In this document: positions 12,765-24,720 of the stretch, one piece after another | Layout: each line of letters opens with the position of its first letter | Position numbering within the stretch: the first letter of the stretch is position 1 | Assembly: GCA_021014325.1 (NCBI GenBank) | Contig: JAJGQC010000657.1 | Coordinates: 1 to 64,000 of the forward strand | Length of the DNA: 64,000 nt | Reading direction: 5' to 3' | Source: Plazaster borealis | Lineage: Eukaryota; Echinodermata; Asteroidea; Forcipulatida; Labidiasteridae | The notes under the pieces: generated by a model | Databases searched by the model: none | What the model was told of the DNA's origin: nothing | Seen by the model: the letters and a program-made list of their open reading frames with translations, nothing else | Made by a program: the position numbers and the translations under genes

Positions 12765-12871
12765 ATGACCAATTTAGAGTGCGCGTCGTTACAAGGTAGT
12801 TTGAGAGGTGATGAGATGGAACTGTTCCAGGAAGCCATACAGGGAAGAAAGCGGCAGCGTGAAGATCAAGG
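12765..12871 (+). pseudogene. piggyBac-like transposase, possible first exon
   Basis: An ATG at 12765 opens 35 codons encoding an acidic then basic N-terminus that ends GRKRQREDQ, followed by a splice donor (G|GTAAAT) at 12871/12872. A matching acceptor (TTTTATAG) ends at 13161 and would continue the same frame into FEGGRKKEAELKK before a stop. An N-terminal intron is inferred from these sites only. The 290-bp intron is AT-rich. Confidence 0.5.
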
Positions 12872-13161
12872 GTAAATAAACATATACAATTATGACTTTT
12901 CTAAAATAATAATGTTTTAGCACACATTTTTAACTGGGTTCAATAGGAATATACACTTTTGCTTTAGTGAAGTTCAACAAGAACTACATGTAAGAGATAT
13001 GCAGTACAGTTTTACACAAACCTGTGAAAGTTTTAGCTCATTTAATTATTCCATTTACTAGTAAAAGATAGATATCATGTAAGTTATGTGTGAATCTGTG
13101 AACATTCTTTTTCAATATTACCAATAGGAGATGAAGTAATAAATTGTCTTTTGTTTTATAG

Positions 13162-13914
13162 GTTTGAAGGCGGAAGAAAAAAGGAAGCAGAGTTGAAGAA
13201 AGATGGGTGATGGTATGTGAGGAGGAAGAAGAAGAAGAGCCGATGGATACCACATCTGACAAAGAGGAAGAAGAGTGGTTGGATGATGGAGAGGAAGCAG
13301 ATGACGAGGCAATTGAAGGGCAAGAGTCTGAAGGAGAAGAGTTTGAAAGAGTAGAAGGAGAGCAGTCAGTGTTTGGGGTGGTGACAGAAGGGAAGAATGG
13401 AAAACAACGGCAGCGGGAAAAAGAAGACTACAGAAAGGAAGAAAGAGAGAAAAGCATGAAGAGGAGAAGAAGAAACTCAAGGAGGAGAAACTCAAGATGA
13501 GAGAGAAAGAAAGAGAGGAAAAGGAAAGAAGAGAGTCATGGTAGAGAAGAAAACACATCGTGAAGAAAAGAAAAGATGACAGCCAAGAGGAGGAAAGAGG
13601 AGGAAAAACAAAGACAGAGGGAAGAGCAAAGAGAGCAGAAAAGACAACTTGATCAGGAGAAACAAAGGCGTCAGAAGCAGAAAGAGGAAAAAGAAAGAAG
13701 AAATGAAGAAAAAGAAAGAAGAAGAGAAAACATGAGGAGGAAGAGAAACGGAAAGAAGAGGAAAGAAGAGCAAAGAAGGATGCGGAACAGAGAGAGGAAG
13801 AGGAGCGAGAAAGAAGAGAGAGGCAGGAGGAGGAAGAACAAGAGCTGGAGCAACAAATGCATCAGGAGGAGGAGGAAGCGAGTCCGGAGGAGAAGGGGTT
13901 GGGAAGTGATGTAG
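13162..13914 (+). pseudogene. piggyBac-like transposase, charged N-terminal region
   Basis: After the inferred acceptor the coding strand becomes almost pure GAA/GAG/AAG/AGA for about 700 bp. The first part (13207-13500) is acidic, with several glutamate runs; the second (13576-13850) is rich in Lys, Arg, Glu and Gln and would form a long charged helix. Two or more frameshifts interrupt it. Acidic N-termini before the DDE domain are usual in piggyBac-derived proteins, but this highly charged repeat-like tract is unusually long. The minus-strand Ser/Leu/Phe-rich frames here are shadows. Confidence 0.65.
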
Positions 13915-15600
13915 ATGACAGCGAGGATGACCTGTTGTATGAGCTACCGGCAGGGTCATCCTCAGAAGATGCCTCATCTTCAGACAACAGCTCTGACACA
14001 TATGAGGATCCACCCATGCCAGTCCGAAGAGGAAGGCGACCTCAAACTCAGCCCACAATGTCTGATGCAGATCCGGAGAAGTTTGATGTCACCAAACAGA
14101 TCCCCCACAACCCGGACCGGCATGGGTGGACCAGGGATCTAACTAAAGTAAAAACAAAAACATTTAAGGGCCCAAGACCATCTGGGCCAACATTCCCACG
14201 TCCGAATGAGGATAGTCCTCTCGACTATTTCTTATCTTTTTTTCCGTTAATTCTTTTTCACAAAATTGTCAAGTATACGAACCAAACAGTAAACCCAAAG
14301 TTCAGGGCCAAAACCAGTATGGAAGAGATAAAGGCCTGGTTTGGCATCAGAATGATGCAGGGGGTCCACCCCAATACCAACGCTGAGGACGACTGGTCCA
14401 CGCACCCAGGCCTCAGAAACTGCCTCGTGTCTTCCACCATGACACGAGGGAGATTTTATCTCCTCTCTGAGGTTCTGGCGTGCGCCAATCCCGCCAAAGG
14501 ACCAAAGCAGATAAGGGGCAAGAAAGACCGCTTCATGTGGATGAAGTCCCACCCTTTGTACCCTTTGCAGATCATTTGGGACACGGTCAGCGACAACTGC
14601 CTCAAAAACTACAATCCACAGAGGGAGTTGTCGCTGGGCGAGGCCATGATCAAGTATAAGGGTACAAAGGCCAACATCAGCGGGTTTTCATGCCCCTTAA
14701 GCCAACCAAGATGGGATTCAAAATCTACGCTGTCTGCGAGGCCAGATCTGGATATCTTCTCCACATGAAAATCCACTCCAAGGAGGGCACGAAGATGAAA
14801 GATCTGTCCTTGCAGATGATGGAACCCTTCTTTGGTTGGTATCATCATCTGCACTGTGACAAGCTGTATCGTCAGTTGCCCTTGCCAAAGAGCTCCTTTC
14901 TGAGAAGACATATCTGTGCGGTGCTGTTAAGCGGTCATCAGGGGATTGCCAGATGATTTCAGTGTAAATCCTTTGATCAATCCCATGAAGCACCGCCAGA
15001 TCCGTCTAATGCATAAGTGCCCACGTGGTACTTTGTATTCTCGGCAGCAGGGAAGCTGGCGATGGTCCTTTGGCGGGATACGAAGGTTGTCAGTCTGCTT
15101 TCCACATGCCACCGGGATATCGGAACCGGGCAACAGACCACCTCACCAGGAATGTTAAAGAGAGAGGAGGCGAACTTCTTCAAAAAAGCAAGTCCGCTCC
15201 TCCACATGCCATTGATTACACTCAGTTCATGGGCGGTGTAGACCGTGCTGATCAGCTACGGTCTTACCAATCATGCAGCAGACAATCAATGGCATGGTGG
15301 AAGAAAGGTTCTATACTTCCTGGTAGATGTTGCCCGTGTTAACGCCTGGCTCTGCTACAAACACAACACTGAAGCAGACTCGGGCGTTACCCGATGTCCC
15401 ACAGGCAGTTCACTGTGGATATAGCTACCCGCCTCATCGCTGGCTTTGCGGAGGGCACCCCTGCTCACCAGGCGCACACCCTGCCGCCAACACCGAAAGT
15501 CAATGGACCCAACCATGTACTGATTCGAATGCCATCAAAAATCCAAAGATGTGCATCCAGTGCGCAGAGATGGCCGTAAAACAAAACTGGGTCATCCTGT
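13857..15600 (+). pseudogene. piggyBac-like transposase, DDE domain, frameshifted
   Basis: This encodes the DDE_Tnp_1_7 domain that excises and inserts the element at TTAA. Piece 13857-14692 has the N-terminal lobe (LDYFLSFFPLILFHKIVKYTN, then EIKAWFGIRMMQG, then ELSLGEAMIKYKG). Piece 14690-14956 continues with KPTKMGFKIYAVCEA and CDKLYRQLPL. Piece 14946-15090 has LPDDF, and 15140-15340 has YTQFMGGVDRADQL. Piece 15390-15600 is the C-terminal part, where a Cys-rich finger would end the protein. The first catalytic aspartate (LSxDEAM in the family) is glycine here (GGC), while the second (HCDKLY) and third (GGVDRADQ) remain. At least five frameshifts occur. Confidence 0.9.
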
Positions 15601-15662
15601 GGTAACCGAACTGGATGCACAACTGGTACTCTTCATAAGTGCAAGTATGGCTACTTCTAAAA

Positions 15663-15757
15663 TACCATTCAGCATAGGGTAGCTACCCTATAGCTGCTGA
15701 ATAACCCGTTGACTTTCGGTACCGGCGTGTGTAGTTAACCCTATGCTGAATGGTGTT
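15663..15757. repeat. Nested hairpin inside the piggyBac-like element
   Basis: ACCATTCAGCATAGGGT near 15663 is complementary to ACCCTATGCTGAATGGT near 15740. Between them lies a second hairpin with ATTCAGCA/TGCTGAAT arms around AGGGTAGCTACCCT. The outer right arm begins TTAACCC, like a piggyBac terminus. It may be an inserted or internally derived MITE, or a 3' processing structure; I cannot decide. Confidence 0.55.
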
Positions 15758-16568
15758 TCACATAAAACACTTATACCTAAATCCAGTCCGTTGAGCGTTA
15801 GACTTCCTTGTGTTAGTGTTGAAATAAACAAAAACCAATTGTTTTACATCAACAGATAGTTTGTGTGGGGGGGGGAACAATAACAAAATATTTTACCAAC
15901 CATTGCTGTGAAATAAATGAGAAAACAAAAATGACTTCAGTGTGTAAAGCACCAATAATAATAATGATATTTAAAACTTACAAAGCGCCATCTATCTAAG
16001 ACTAAACTTATTACGAAGCGCATAAAGAAAACAAAGAGAGTAACAAAGAATACAAATTACGTACAGTGTAGCTTAGAAAGAAATAAGAGTACATTGAATA
16101 AACAGATAAATTACATAAACGTGTTCTTAGTTTTCTTAGTTTTTGAAATAAAGTAAAGTAAAGTGTACTTCATAAGAATAAGAATAAGAACTTTGTGTTC
16201 AGTTGCCCATATACCATTAAAAACAAAGAAACTAAAAAGGCAAGGATGAAGGGTTCATACACAGAAAAAGCTAATCTTTCTGTGAACCCACTGAGTCAAA
16301 AAAGAAAAAGAAATTAGATGCTCCAAATACAAAACAAATGCCCGTAATACTGTGCATTACATTCACCATTCAAAACCATTTAGCCTTGGGGCATACCACA
16401 GTGTAGTGTATCCACCACTCAAAACCATTTGAATGGTTGTGAATGGTGACACAGCTTATCATCAATACAGGTCAAATGGTACTGCCATGTGTGTACAAAA
16501 ACATAGGGGTTGTAAGCGTTAGTGATTTTTGAATGGTTTTGATTGGTGGATCAGCAGGAGGGTTTTAA

Positions 16569-18162
16569 TAGAGTGCCTTTGAAGTTGCAACAGATCCAAA
16601 TATAAAACATATCATACAAGTTCCTGGTTCTTTAGATCCTTAAGACAGTTTTAAGGTGTTTATATTGTTGTTTGGTAAAACTACTCGCCTTTATACTCCT
16701 TAAACAAAAAGCATTTTGAAAGCAAATCACGGTCCAGTTCCAATGTGTGGTTTCACGTCATGGATGCGCGCACAAAATAGTTTTGTAATGGTAGTAGTGG
16801 GTCGACCAATACAAGTCACGGGACTTTGTGTCAGTCGTGTGCATTTTGTTGAGAGTTTGACAATTACGCTCATTGTAGGTCTAACATTTTTAATATTACT
16901 GCAATAGCCTGACCTTACAAATTTAATAATACTAGCCCCCATTGTTATTTGTCTAAGGCTAGTGGATTGACTCAATAATCACTAGCCCCATAAATAGTGC
17001 CAATAGGCTGGACTACCTCCGCTGCTGGACTACCTCTGGTTGGAAGGAGGAGACCAGCATAATTGATTGGCACTATTTATGGAGCTAATTAATCACCTAA
17101 TGCAGTTATTATTGGCAATAAACAACACCTGGAACCATTCCATCCCACAGCCTAATATTAAGTGGCAACAAATGTTTTGAGCTTAGTTTAGGACCTTTAT
17201 GCTGTGTTTCTTTCTTACAAATTTTTCCTGACCATTTCTGTGAAATTACCCAAAAATATACACATACTTTAACCAAAAAACCCATTGTTTTTAAGTGATT
17301 TGGCATTTATACGTGGTCTAAAAGTCAGTATTTTTATGCAAGAGCATAAAATCCGAAAGTACTTCAAACTTGGAAAGTGTCTTTGAAACATTAATTAACA
17401 AATTCTGATTTTAGAGGACTTTTTTAGGGGGATAGAAAATCCTATCAAGGGAAAATGTTTCTCTAGAAGATTCTACCTACGGCTTGGAATGCTGCTGTAC
17501 AGGTGTGGGGGGGGGTAGAATCGATCCCCACACCGGTGCACTGCTGCTTGACACAATATGCTCAATTAAATGCAATTAATGATTATTACTGTTTCGATTG
17601 ATCATTAAACGCCCATGTGATAGGTGGTAGTAGATGGTAGTAGGTGGTAGTTTTGCTTGATGCAGTACTGTAGGTGGACATGTCGGTTGAAGAATCAAGA
17701 GTACTATTTTCTGGTATCTTCACTTTTTAATAAAAGGGTTGCCTGAAAGTGTGAACACATGTTTACAGTATGCATGTAAGGCTTGTTACAAGCTATTTAT
17801 ACCTCAGTGTCTTGGCCTTTAACTTTAATTTTGAGTGGAGAATGTTTGCTTGTGTAACATCAAGTTGCTTATAGGAGTCAATCCAAAAGTGGTATGGATT
17901 CATTTTACTGTGAAGTAAAAAATAAACAGTTAATGGTGGAGTGGAATTGAATCAAAAAAGGAATTTGTATTTGTGTGATTTATTATAATTATTATGTTTT
18001 TGTTTGTTTTACTCTGTAGGCATGTACACTATTGGAATCTCATCATCAAAGAAGACGAAGTTATTTGAAGTGAACCGTAACAACAAATTAGAAGTGGTCT
18101 GGAGTAAGGTTTGCTGGTAATCACACTTGACCAAGAGAAGAAGTGAGATTAAGAGGCGCAGT
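16569..18162. other. Non-coding interval with one MITE-like hairpin
   Basis: No gene is supported between the piggyBac-like element and the LRR exon. The hairpin at 16984-17086 is listed separately. A polypyrimidine tract followed by CTCTGTAG at about 18012-18019 could be the acceptor of the next exon. Confidence 0.45.
16984..17086. repeat. MITE-like element with 21-bp inverted ends
   Basis: The left arm (16984-17004) contains CATAAATAGTGCCAAT. The right arm (17066-17086) is its complement with a single mismatch over 21 bp. The 61-bp interior holds two direct copies of CTGGACTACCTC. Size and structure fit a very short MITE or a hairpin; no target duplication is evident. Confidence 0.75.
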
Positions 18163-18857
18163 ATGGCACATTCTGGTTTGGACACTGCCTTCCTCTTTAC
18201 CGTTATCGTCCTCGCCTTGTCTGTGGTGTCAGTGTCGCCCAAGACACGCCTAACGCTGACCAGGACTTGCTTTGTGCGTTTGCTGTATCAATAGACTATT
18301 GCAGCTGCTCAGGATAACCAGTCTGACATGCAGCAAGTGGAGTAAGTCTCTGCTGAGATTGATTCCATCAAACACTACATCCCTCAGGATATCAGGCTCA
18401 AACACAAGACATCTTAGGACAAGCATCAACCCTGAGAAACACCCTCCCTAACCTCAGAACATTAGACCTCACTAATAACACCATTGTAGAAATTCAGCCA
18501 CGCTGGTTCACCTGCAATAAGTTCCCAGCATTGGAGGAGCTAATTCTGGACACCAATAACATAACCCTCAGCGAAGAAGAAACGTTTAGAGCCGTTTCCG
18601 AGAACCTGCGATTGTTGAGTTTAAATGGCGCCCTCAAGAAGAATTACACAGAGGCGCTTTGCAACAATTTAGATACTCTGCAACAAGGAAACTTAACCAA
18701 CCTTGTTGAGATTCGTCTTGATAACAATGAATTGGGCTTACTGACACCAACAACCTTACTGTTCTCTGGGAGTTCCAGACTTGAAAGATTGAGCCTCTTC
18801 AATAGTAGCCTCATAGCAGTTCTACAGGGGACTTTCATGGTAAGATTCTTAACATGA
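18163..18857 (+). pseudogene. Secreted or membrane leucine-rich-repeat protein, 5' exon, frameshifted
   Basis: An ATG at 18163 begins a good signal peptide (hydrophobic core LFTVIVLALSVVSV). One base out of frame follows a cysteine cluster CAFAVSIDYCSCSG typical of an LRR N-terminal cap. Then come leucine-rich repeats: LRTLDLTNNTIVEI, LEELILDTNNITL, LRLLSLNGAL, LVEIRLDNNELGLL and LERLSLFNSSLIAV. The last repeat ends with GTFM followed by a donor-like GTAAGA at 18841. These are hallmarks of Toll-like receptors and related adhesion or immune LRR proteins. At least two frameshifts lie between signal peptide and repeats, so this is a pseudogene or contains sequencing errors. No later exon was recognised, so the exact family is open. 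Confidence 0.7.
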
Positions 18858-21800
18858 AATGTAGTGTTTACCAGCCCAGGTTGTAATAAGATTGGGTGCA
18901 GGGCAAATGCTTGTGCTGGGAGTTGGCAGTTAACGGTTACATGTAGTTCACAAACTGTAAATTCAGTATTGGTTTACCCGGAGACGTAAATTGAGAAATT
19001 AGAAGCCATTTTGTGTCCAAGAGAATGCATTGGCGAATACAGGGTGCCAGACTAGTCTGCCTATTGGGTTGTGTTGCATTTGGATCGAAAAATGGTGTCC
19101 AGCAACCGTGTGACCAAAGAAAACTGGTCCCTTTATTCAGACCCTCTCTCAATACACAGCTCTGATTTTACCCAATTGTTCAATCGGTTTTAAACCAAGC
19201 AATATGATAACCAGTTGGGTGAGTTTCCATACAATGACCAGCCAATGAAGTAAATGTGTGATTTCACTTTTCTTGACCAAATGACATCTTGATCTATCGT
19301 AACCCTCCGAGACAATGAATCATCACTGCTTATTTTGATTGCCGCATTCAAAATACATGTAGGCATGTGTTTAAAAATGTACAAGATCTCTGACAACACC
19401 ATGCAAGTGATGCAATGCTGATTTGTTTACAGATTTAGAAGAGGTAAATAAATAAACTGTTGCAACAATGTGTGGCATACGCCGTCTGTGCATTAAAAAC
19501 GAAGAAATAATATTGATACAAACCTGTAATGGAGTTGTTTTCAGATATAATAACCAATATCATAGCGCAAAAATGGTGCACCAAATGGCTTGAATTGGGC
19601 ATTCTTTTTTTAAAAATTTTTTCGAACTTCTGAGGGGGGCACATCCTCCTCCAACTCCCCCCTGCGTTGCTACGTGATGGGCGGCACTAACGCGCCGATG
19701 TACTTTTTCTTTCATATTCGCCTCCCCAAAAATAGAGCAAGAGGATTGCAGGTTCCTCCTCATATTCCACTTTTTTGGCCCAAGCAATGGTCAGTCAAAC
19801 TCCTGATCCACCAGCTGGTGATCCTCACACAGAGGTTGGACATTCTCTTCCAACCAGGGTAGGGTCTTCTGCATCCAGCTCCCCAGGGTCTTCACCAGAC
19901 ATGCCTGGTAGTGTGGGTAGATCAGTAGGGGGCACTATTGTGTGTAAATGTTAGTGTTATTGTACCTACCGGTAGGAAAACATGAATAAGTAAGTAGCTC
20001 TATAAGTAATTGTTCGTAGACCTGAACCACACTACACTCTGGATTTAAATTGTTGGCAATTAAATCAATTACGTCAAGTACTGAATCGAGGCAGCTGCTG
20101 ACGGGTTGGAATGGGAGTCGGGCGGATGTAAAGTCATCGTGCGTTGAAGATATTGCGGTCAATATCAACATTATCATCATACAAAGAGTACGTCATTGTT
20201 TGTGCACAAGACCCGTTAAAATGCACCGTAATGTGTCACTATTATTGTTGTTTATAATTCAGAGAATTAAATATTGCAAAATCACACAGGTAACATGAGT
20301 ATAACAATACAAATACATACAGTTATAAGATTTTTTTAAAATACTGATTCACATAAAATTTGTAATTATATGGAGAAGAGGGGAAAATAATTTAACCCCA
20401 AAATTACAAAGTTGGGGGATCAAGGAAGGAGTTTATAATGAATTTTTTTTCAAACTACAAAAATAACTCCAAACTTTTACTATTGATAACAAAAAATAAA
20501 TAAATAATCAATATACTTATAATAAATGCAGTTATTATAAATAACTTTGTCTGTCAGTCATGAAATGTCTCTGAAAATTAAATGTCGCAATTTACTGCAC
20601 AGTACTATCTACATGGTTATTTTTGCGCATCACTAACAAGAATGTGAAACGTTGTCTTTGTTAACAAAGACTTAACCAAATTAAATGTGTGAATTACTCG
20701 CTTCAATTTAGAAAGTCATTTGATAATTATAAATTATGAAAAAAGTAATTTATTTTGTTTAACTTAATTAAATGTAAAGGGCAATGATAAATTGGCCTAT
20801 CACTTACAAATTCATAAAATGTCGAGAAGCGAAATACTGTGTTTTTGTTTCTTATAAGCAGCGCCACTGGTGGGAAAATTTAAAAGCGATCGTACTAAAC
20901 CGTGCAAAAAAAGCAGCCTCGTTTCAGAAACGTATTGTTTTAATACTTAAACTGTGATGGGGAAATTTAAAAAAACATTATCTCAGTTGCAGTGAATTTA
21001 ATAAAATGTTTGTGTTCAGAGATGATTTATATATATATGTATTATGGTAGATTTTAAACATGTATATTAGGGGTACATTATTGCTATGAATATTGAGGTG
21101 TAATAGCTGATATAAACAGTGACGTAACCAGGTATGGGGGGGGGGGCAAGTGGGAGAAAAAGACATAATTTGGGGGTTATATGTATTGAACCATTCTTTC
21201 GTACATTTTTAAAAATTTCATTTGGGTTTGCAAAGGTTATGCCGAGGTTACCCCAGTTACGCCAATGGATATAAAGCACTGTGTTGTCTTAAAGGGGTTA
21301 TAAAGCAAAGTAGTTAATTTTAAACTCTGCTGATGAGGTTAATTCAAGGAGTCGCTGACTTCTACCCTTCCTTGATCAGGAAATGCAATATTTTTAACCT
21401 GCTTTACAGCAAATAAGGAGTGTTTTTCTACGTTTAAAACAGTCTAAATTAGAACTGTTAAAAGTAAATTCATTTTGAGACAATGCGGATCTTATTTTGC
21501 TTTAAAAAAATCACTACTTTGACATGTAATTCATGTTGACCAATTTAAATGATACTAAAAATAATGGACCCATACCTATGTATTTTAAAATTTTAAAATA
21601 TTTATTTAAATTATTTAATTTTAAATTTTAAATGTTAAACTTATGGTTTGTAGTCTTAATAGTCTTTACTTTTATTACTCGTTAAACACATCTTGTATTA
21701 TGTAATGGGTTGTTTTTCTACAAATAAACTTTTTGGGTCAAACACCAACAAACATTTCTTCATTATTTTTTCCTCCCCAGGCTCATGCTAAGGTCATAGA

Positions 21801-21880
21801 GCGCATCTCATTATTTTTTATATTTTTTTTACCTATCTATCCTAAGGTTTATATGATAACGTCCAAGCAAATTTTTTCAA
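18858..21880. other. Non-coding AT-rich region
   Basis: No coding exon is recognised. A G/C-rich patch near 19630-19760 looks like a degraded dispersed repeat. 20300-21700 is very AT-rich, with poly-T and poly-A runs. If the LRR gene continues, its later exons are not identifiable here. Confidence 0.45.
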
Positions 21881-21883
21881 GCG

Positions 21884-21966
21884 GCCATGTGGCCCAGTGG
21901 GCTAGCTCACAGCTCCCGAATTCTGGAGCTGTGAGCTTGGGGTTCAAATCCAGGTGGGCCCCTTTT
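21884..21966 (+). repeat. tRNA-like sequence with A and B boxes
   Basis: TGGCCCAGTGGG fits a Pol III A box and GGTTCAAATCC fits a B box, 41 bp apart, and a T run follows at 21963. Between them a 7-bp stem CAGCTCC/GGAGCTG closes a short loop, resembling an anticodon arm. The acceptor ends do not pair properly, so this is a tRNA-derived SINE head or a tRNA pseudogene rather than a working tRNA. Confidence 0.6.
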
Positions 21967-24715
21967 TACCAGTAAAAGGAACTTTTAAAATTTCTTGTAA
22001 CAATGGGTAGGGCTTGAACCTGGTACCTTGTAGCCACTCTCTCTTACCGCTTTCTTAAAAATGTATCGGTTTTGACCTGATGAATATTAGAATGGCCTGA
22101 CTTAGAAAAATTGGAGCTTGGATTGGGGAGTAAAATTGCTAAGGGCCGAGGGGTTACCTGGGTTCTGAGACTCACCGGGCAAGGGGCTGGGGGGGGGGGG
22201 TTGCTGGGCTGTCAAGTCAGCCAATGGGCTGGGCTGGGCTGGTTTGACTGAACTTCCTGGTGTGATGGTAGGGGTAGCTTGGCATGGGATGATATGGCTG
22301 GGTGGAGGACTTGGGCTATGGGCTGATGGGTTCGGGTAGGGATATGGACTAGTCATCATGCTTGGGTTTGGCTGGCTGGAGATGGGCATGATCAAGCTGG
22401 GTAGAGGACTGGACATTGGCAAACGTTAATTGGTATATTTTAACCACCATTTATTAAACTTTAAATGCAAAAACAACACCTATATATGTTAATATTTTAT
22501 TCATTGATTACTGTTCCTTTAAATCAATTCCACCCTACAGTTACACCACATCAACCTATGCTGTACCCACACAACAAGACTTGTTGTCTTCCCATGAACA
22601 TGTATGTTCATTTTGAACTGTTCCTTTAAATAAATTCGACCCTGCAGTAAAATCAAATGAACCTACATAACAATACTTGTTTCTACCCAGCATCCCCCAT
22701 CCCCGAACCAGGCCCATTTCTATACCCATCCCATTCATGCCCCATCCCCAGCTATCCTAAGCCGTTCCCGCAGCATGATGATTTATACTGCTAGTCCATC
22801 TCCCTCAAATTAAACTCCCATCCCTGGCGCCAGTCATCTACCCAGCTAGCTCATACCCACGTCCAACCAGCCACACCCCAGCAAAATTAATCCATCTACC
22901 CTCAAATCGAACTCACAGTCCCAGTTTGATTATAATTATGTTCAACCAGCCACACCCCCAAAAATTACTACCAGTCCGACTATCGCATTTCTGTTCATTA
23001 CCGCAAGATCTTGCGGGAGCCAGTTGCGTACCCCTGTAGTCTTCGACAGGCACAGGTGATTGGAACCAGCCAAAGCAAAAAACAGGTACCCGATTACCGC
23101 CTTACACCAGATAAACATATAGTAGGGGTCGGGGTACTCGACGGCTTGATGCCGTGACGCGATATTCAAAATGGCCACCAGCCATGCTTGATCTGTGTAA
23201 ACACCGTGGATGTATTACGATCATTTGATGTTATTTTCTGTCTCTAGAGGTAAGCTTTATCGTGTAGCTTATTTAAGTTCAAGATGAAGAATAGGAATAG
23301 GCCTCGTGTGAACCCGTGTAAACACTAAGATTGTCATAAAACGGTACTTTTGTGGCTTTCTATTTCCACCTTCATGCACGTAAACAACGGCACTTGGAAG
23401 TATACAACGGCCGGATGTAGGTCATTGCATTGTGCCAGTCAATGACAACTTGCCGTCAATCAAATGAAACAATGTACTTTTCTGTTTAGAGTATCTGGTG
23501 TCTGTGTTACGTAATCTTTTACCGCTTGTAGTTTACATAATGTTGTATTTACCTCAATGCGTGGATGGTTGTATCTGAGATCAATGTGTGGGCCTAGGCC
23601 TACATGTTTCTAAAATGAAATAAGGGAATTACAGTCATGTAACGTCAGCTGTTGTAAACTGCTTACCAAACAAAATGAAATGTCATCAAAAAAATTGATA
23701 ATGGTCTGACGTTTCGACCTTTGCAGAGTCTTCCTCAAAGGCTGACGTTCTAAAACGGGTTAAGGTTTTGCACCTACATTCATTAGCTCTGAGCATAACC
23801 AAATTGTTTGTGTTTTTAAGACACCTTAATGAAAGGGGTTGGGTGGATATCGATTTGAAAATAAAATTTGCTGATTTTAAGTTGTGATTTCTGTGAAACG
23901 ATTACCGAATAAAGAGAACGACGATATACTGTGTAATTTTGTTTCTGGTTGATAATGATATTCAATGTTGTGTGTATTCGAACCTTGCCCAATTCACTGT
24001 ATAAAAATACAATCAATAAATGAAAGCAAGAGTAGTTCCTCATAATCATAGGAACTTCGGTAACAGTAGACATTTTAATCGTTCATCTTTGGTTTGAAAT
24101 GGTATAACAAAATAATGAGCTCTTCGTTAACTAATAATGATTACAAACTTAGACAATAGACGTATTCAATGAATTCTTGTACCAAAATTTATAGCTTTAA
24201 AGCTGAATCCTTGGCTGAATTTATGTTCACACGCGGCCATAAATGATGCAATTAACACCCCAGGGAAAAACACCCCAAACAACTCTATCCGATTCCCCTT
24301 TCGTATCGTAGTCCCCCAAAAAATTAATAGATAAAAATAAATAAATAAATAAATAAATACAAGATTCAATTGACCGAACACCTATATAAAACTTAGTTCA
24401 ATCATCCATTCCATACCCAAACCCGTTCTCTTTCCAATCCATTATTCAAACCCTAAAACGAAACCACTCAACCGGACACTCAAAATCTAGCGAGAACACC
24501 GGTGAAATGTTTACTGCTAGCCCTTGCAAATTTCCTCTGACCACGGCATGAACGAGCCTCTAAACCCATTTATATTATAACAGCTCTAGGCCTATTCCTT
24601 AATTCCACAACGAGAACCACCGAATCAGACACTCAAATATTATCCAATAAAAACACATGTGAAATTACGGCATGGCCCTTCGCTACAATTCATGTCCTTG
24701 GTCACTGACTCTATA
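21967..24715. other. Non-coding region with low-complexity blocks
   Basis: 22100-22420 is rich in GGGCTGG-type sequence and 22680-22960 is its loosely complementary C-rich counterpart, so together they look like decayed inverted repeats. Between them, CTGTTCCTTTAAATnAATTC recurs at about 22510 and 22619, a direct repeat near 110 bp apart. CCGCAAGATCTTGCGG at about 23001 is a perfect 16-bp palindrome. 23640-23790 carries the dispersed TCTGACGTTTCGACC motif also seen at 53100. A TAAA microsatellite lies at 24337-24358. No gene is recognised. Confidence 0.5.
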
Positions 24716-24720
24716 CCCAC

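Larger units (their letters stand above)
12146..16568 (+). mobile_element. piggyBac-like DNA transposon, inactive
   Basis: The element is bounded by TTAA at 12146-12149 and TTAA at 16565-16568. Its left end starts CCCTGCTACTGCT. The right end reads CAGCAGGAGGGTT before TTAA, so the termini are short inverted repeats with a 2-bp discrepancy next to the right TTAA. TTAA target sites and CCCT-type ends are family traits of piggyBac. Inside, subterminal palindromes built on CAAAACCATTT/AATGGTTTT lie at 12190-12227 and 16412-16448, and further copies near both ends probably formed the transposase-binding region. The enclosed transposase gene is broken in several places. Confidence 0.88.

Noticed and set aside
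13118..14058. Long Ser/Leu/Phe-rich minus-strand open frames
   Set aside because: They are the complement of the GAA/AAG-rich transposase tract; such complements are stop-poor by composition.
21884..21966. Functional tRNA gene on the plus strand
   Set aside because: A and B boxes are present, but the acceptor ends do not pair and the anticodon arm is too long.
22102..22422. Pro/Ser-rich 106-codon open frame on the minus strand
   Set aside because: It is explained by GGGCTGG low-complexity sequence; no domain, start context or splice signals support it.
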